Positions 62,691-64,000 of a stretch of DNA of 64,000 nt are shown piece after piece. Location of the stretch: assembly GCF_900454025.1 (NCBI RefSeq), contig NZ_UGQM01000001.1:5270001-5334000 (forward strand), written 5' to 3'. Position numbers and translations under genes: made by a program. Source of the DNA: Mycolicibacterium gilvum (GTDB lineage Bacteria; Actinomycetota; Actinomycetes; Mycobacteriales; Mycobacteriaceae). Within the stretch, counting starts at the first letter, position 1. Every line of letters starts with the position of its first letter. Under the pieces are notes generated by a model. It had not been told where the DNA came from, made no database searches, and saw nothing but the letters and a program-made list of their open reading frames with translations.

Positions 62691-62792
62691 GGAGGTCTCT
62701 TCCACCACTGCCGAGGCAGTAGGCCCGCAGCACCGGTCGTCCGACGACGGACGACGTGATGACGACACTGCGGCGAAGGAATACTCCCCTCC
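62691..62792 (-). promoter_or_regulatory. Probable yybP-ykoY (manganese) riboswitch of terC
   Basis: On the minus strand the 5' part reads GGAGGGGAGTA (62782-62792), containing the conserved GGGGAGUA loop. Next comes GTCGTCATCACG, then a hairpin CTACTGCC-TC-GGCAGTGG, and the region closes with AAGAGACCTCC, whose CCTCC pairs with the first GGAGG. This is the layout of the yybP-ykoY class, which senses Mn2+ and often precedes terC/alx genes. The leader ends 28 bases before the terC ATG. Assignment is by memory of the consensus. Confidence 0.72.
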
Positions 62793-62879
62793 AAGCGGCT
62801 CATCCTGCCAGGCGATGGCCCGACACGCGAAACGGCCCGACGGGGCGAGGTGGTTCCTGACGCTGAGTAGTTTGTACCC

Positions 62880-64000
62880 GTGACGGCCGTGGATCGAACC
62901 CCAGAGATCCCTAGTCAGTTCCTGCTCTCGGCATACGCCCCGCAACCGCGCACCCTGATCGACATCCTGGCCGAGACGGCGCGCCGGTTCCCCGACGCGC
63001 CCGCCCTCGACGACGGCACGGTGCAGCTCACCTACGCAGAACTGCTCTCCGACGTCGAGGACAGCGTCGCGTGGCTCGGCGCCCGCGGCATCGGCCGCGG
63101 CGACCGTATCGGGATCCGGATGCCGTCGGGCAGCTACGCGCTCTACGTCGCGATCCTGGCCACCCTCGCCGCCGGCGCGGCCTACGTCCCGGTCGACGCC
63201 GACGATCCGCAGGAGCGCGCCGATTTGGTGTTCACCGAGGCCGGCGTCGTCGCGATCATCACCGAGCGGGGCCTGGTGCGCGGTCCGGGCGCATCCCGCG
63301 GGTGGCGGGCCGCCGCGCCGCTGAGCCGCGACGACGCCTGGATCATCTTCACCTCGGGCTCCACCGGCACCCCGAAGGGCGTCGCGGTCTCGCACCGCAA
63401 CGCGGCCGCGTTCGTCGACGCCGAGGCGAAGATGTTCCTGCAGAACAACCCGCTCGGCCCGGGGGACCGCGTGCTGGCCGGACTGTCCGTCGCGTTCGAC
63501 GCGTCGTGCGAGGAGATGTGGCTGGCGTGGCGGCACGGCGCCTGCCTGGTGCCGGCCCCGCGGTCGCTGGTGCGCAGCGGCATGGACCTCGGTCCGTGGC
63601 TGGTCTCACGGGACATCACCGTCGTGTCCACGGTCCCGACCCTGGCCGCCCTGTGGCCCGCCGAGGCGCTGGAATCGGTGCGGCTGTTGATCTTCGGCGG
63701 TGAGGCCTGCCCGCCCGAGCTGGCCGAGCGCCTCGCCGCCGGACCCGACTCCGCGGGCCGTGAGGTCTGGAACACCTACGGCCCGACCGAGGCGACGGTG
63801 GTCGCGTGTGCGGCGAGGCTGGACGGAGGTTCCGGAGGGCAGGAGCGCAGCGACCAGGGAAATAGGACAGCGGCGGTCAGCATCGGCTTGCCGCTGCCCG
63901 GCTGGGACCTCGCCGTGGTCGACAAGGCCGGGGAACCGGTCGCGGTCGGCGAGGTCGGCGAACTGATCATCGGCGGCGTCGGACTCGCCCGCTACCTCGA
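62880..64000 (+). CDS. NRPS-like protein, adenylation domain (partial, runs off the window)
   Basis: The frame starting at GTG 62880 stays open to the window end: 373 complete codons plus two bases of the next. It begins SQFLLSAYAPQPRTL and continues as an AMP-binding adenylation domain with core motifs A2-like YVPVDADDP, A3 FTSGSTGTPKG and A5 NTYGPTEATV, followed by GELIIGGVGLARYL (A7 region). Such proteins activate a carboxylic or amino acid; the N-terminal GSxYALYV part suits the Pls/PosA-type poly-amino-acid synthetase group, a tentative label. An unusual Gly/Gln/Arg/Ser-rich insertion lies between A5 and A6. Later domains are not visible. Confidence 0.85.
   Translation, partial: MTAVDRTPEIPSQFLLSAYAPQPRTLIDILAETARRFPDAPALDDGTVQLTYAELLSDVEDSVAWLGARGIGRGDRIGIRMPSGSYALYVAILATLAAGAAYVPVDADDPQERADLVFTEAGVVAIITERGLVRGPGASRGWRAAAPLSRDDAWIIFTSGSTGTPKGVAVSHRNAAAFVDAEAKMFLQNNPLGPGDRVLAGLSVAFDASCEEMWLAWRHGACLVPAPRSLVRSGMDLGPWLVSRDITVVSTVPTLAALWPAEALESVRLLIFGGEACPPELAERLAAGPDSAGREVWNTYGPTEATVVACAARLDGGSGGQERSDQGNRTAAVSIGLPLPGWDLAVVDKAGEPVAVGEVGELIIGGVGLARYL

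Overview
The window is a chromosomal segment of a Mycobacterium/Mycolicibacterium-type actinobacterium. The evidence is high GC, frequent GTG starts and dense ATGA/GTGA stop-start overlaps. Gene order also follows the M. tuberculosis segment Rv3567c-Rv3628 almost gene by gene: hsaACDB, kshB, fadE34, kstR, arsB2, rlmB, cysS, ispF, carD, lpqE, radA, disA, canB, mutY, mhuD, lpqF, clpC1, lsr2, lysS, coaX, panDC, folKBPE, ftsH, ephA, lpqG, hpt, tilS, dacB, ppa. The PE/PPE and ESX genes of M. tuberculosis are absent. The otsB, metal-ABC, GGDEF, pxpA, MFS, glxA-type and cbtAB genes suggest a free-living, fast-growing type species. These ortholog names are from memory of the families; no search was run.

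Layout. 1-9341: cholesterol catabolism (hsaADCB, kshB, fadE34) under the TetR repressor KstR, with three visible KstR operators, then otsB. 9338-19393: accessory block with a LacI regulator, a zinc/manganese-type ABC importer, a diguanylate cyclase, a rhodanese, pxpA, an MFS carrier, a beta-lactamase-fold hydrolase and arsB2. 19390-26287: core genes rlmB, cysS, ispF, carD, lpqE, radA and disA. The ispD gene expected between carD and ispF is missing. 26288-27977: an IS110-type element inserted between the convergent disA and a membrane-protein gene. 27978-34083: canB, mutY, a GlxA-type regulator, a hydrolase, mhuD and lpqF. 34080-35815: a B12-riboswitch-controlled cbtBA cobalt-transport cluster with a histidine phosphatase. 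35898-40669: clpC1, lsr2 and lysS. 41965-51642: a long minus-strand operon, ftsH-folE-folP-folB-folK-DUF3180-DUF6779-DUF2520-panC-panD-coaX, making folate, pantothenate and CoA. 51871-60426: ephA, lpqG, a molybdopterin oxidoreductase, hpt, tilS, a zinc metalloprotease, dacB and ppa. 60503-64000: an OHCU-decarboxylase-like protein, a terC gene behind a probable manganese riboswitch, and the start of an NRPS-like gene that runs off the window.

The most notable observations are the missing ispD, the IS110-type element with long non-coding ends and a stem that buries the transposase ribosome binding site, the cobalamin and yybP-ykoY-type riboswitches, a ClgR-type operator upstream of clpC1, an OHCU-like protein lacking the usual catalytic histidine, and an odd insertion inside the NRPS adenylation domain. 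I did not find a wholly new multi-gene system; most of the window is conserved mycobacterial core.
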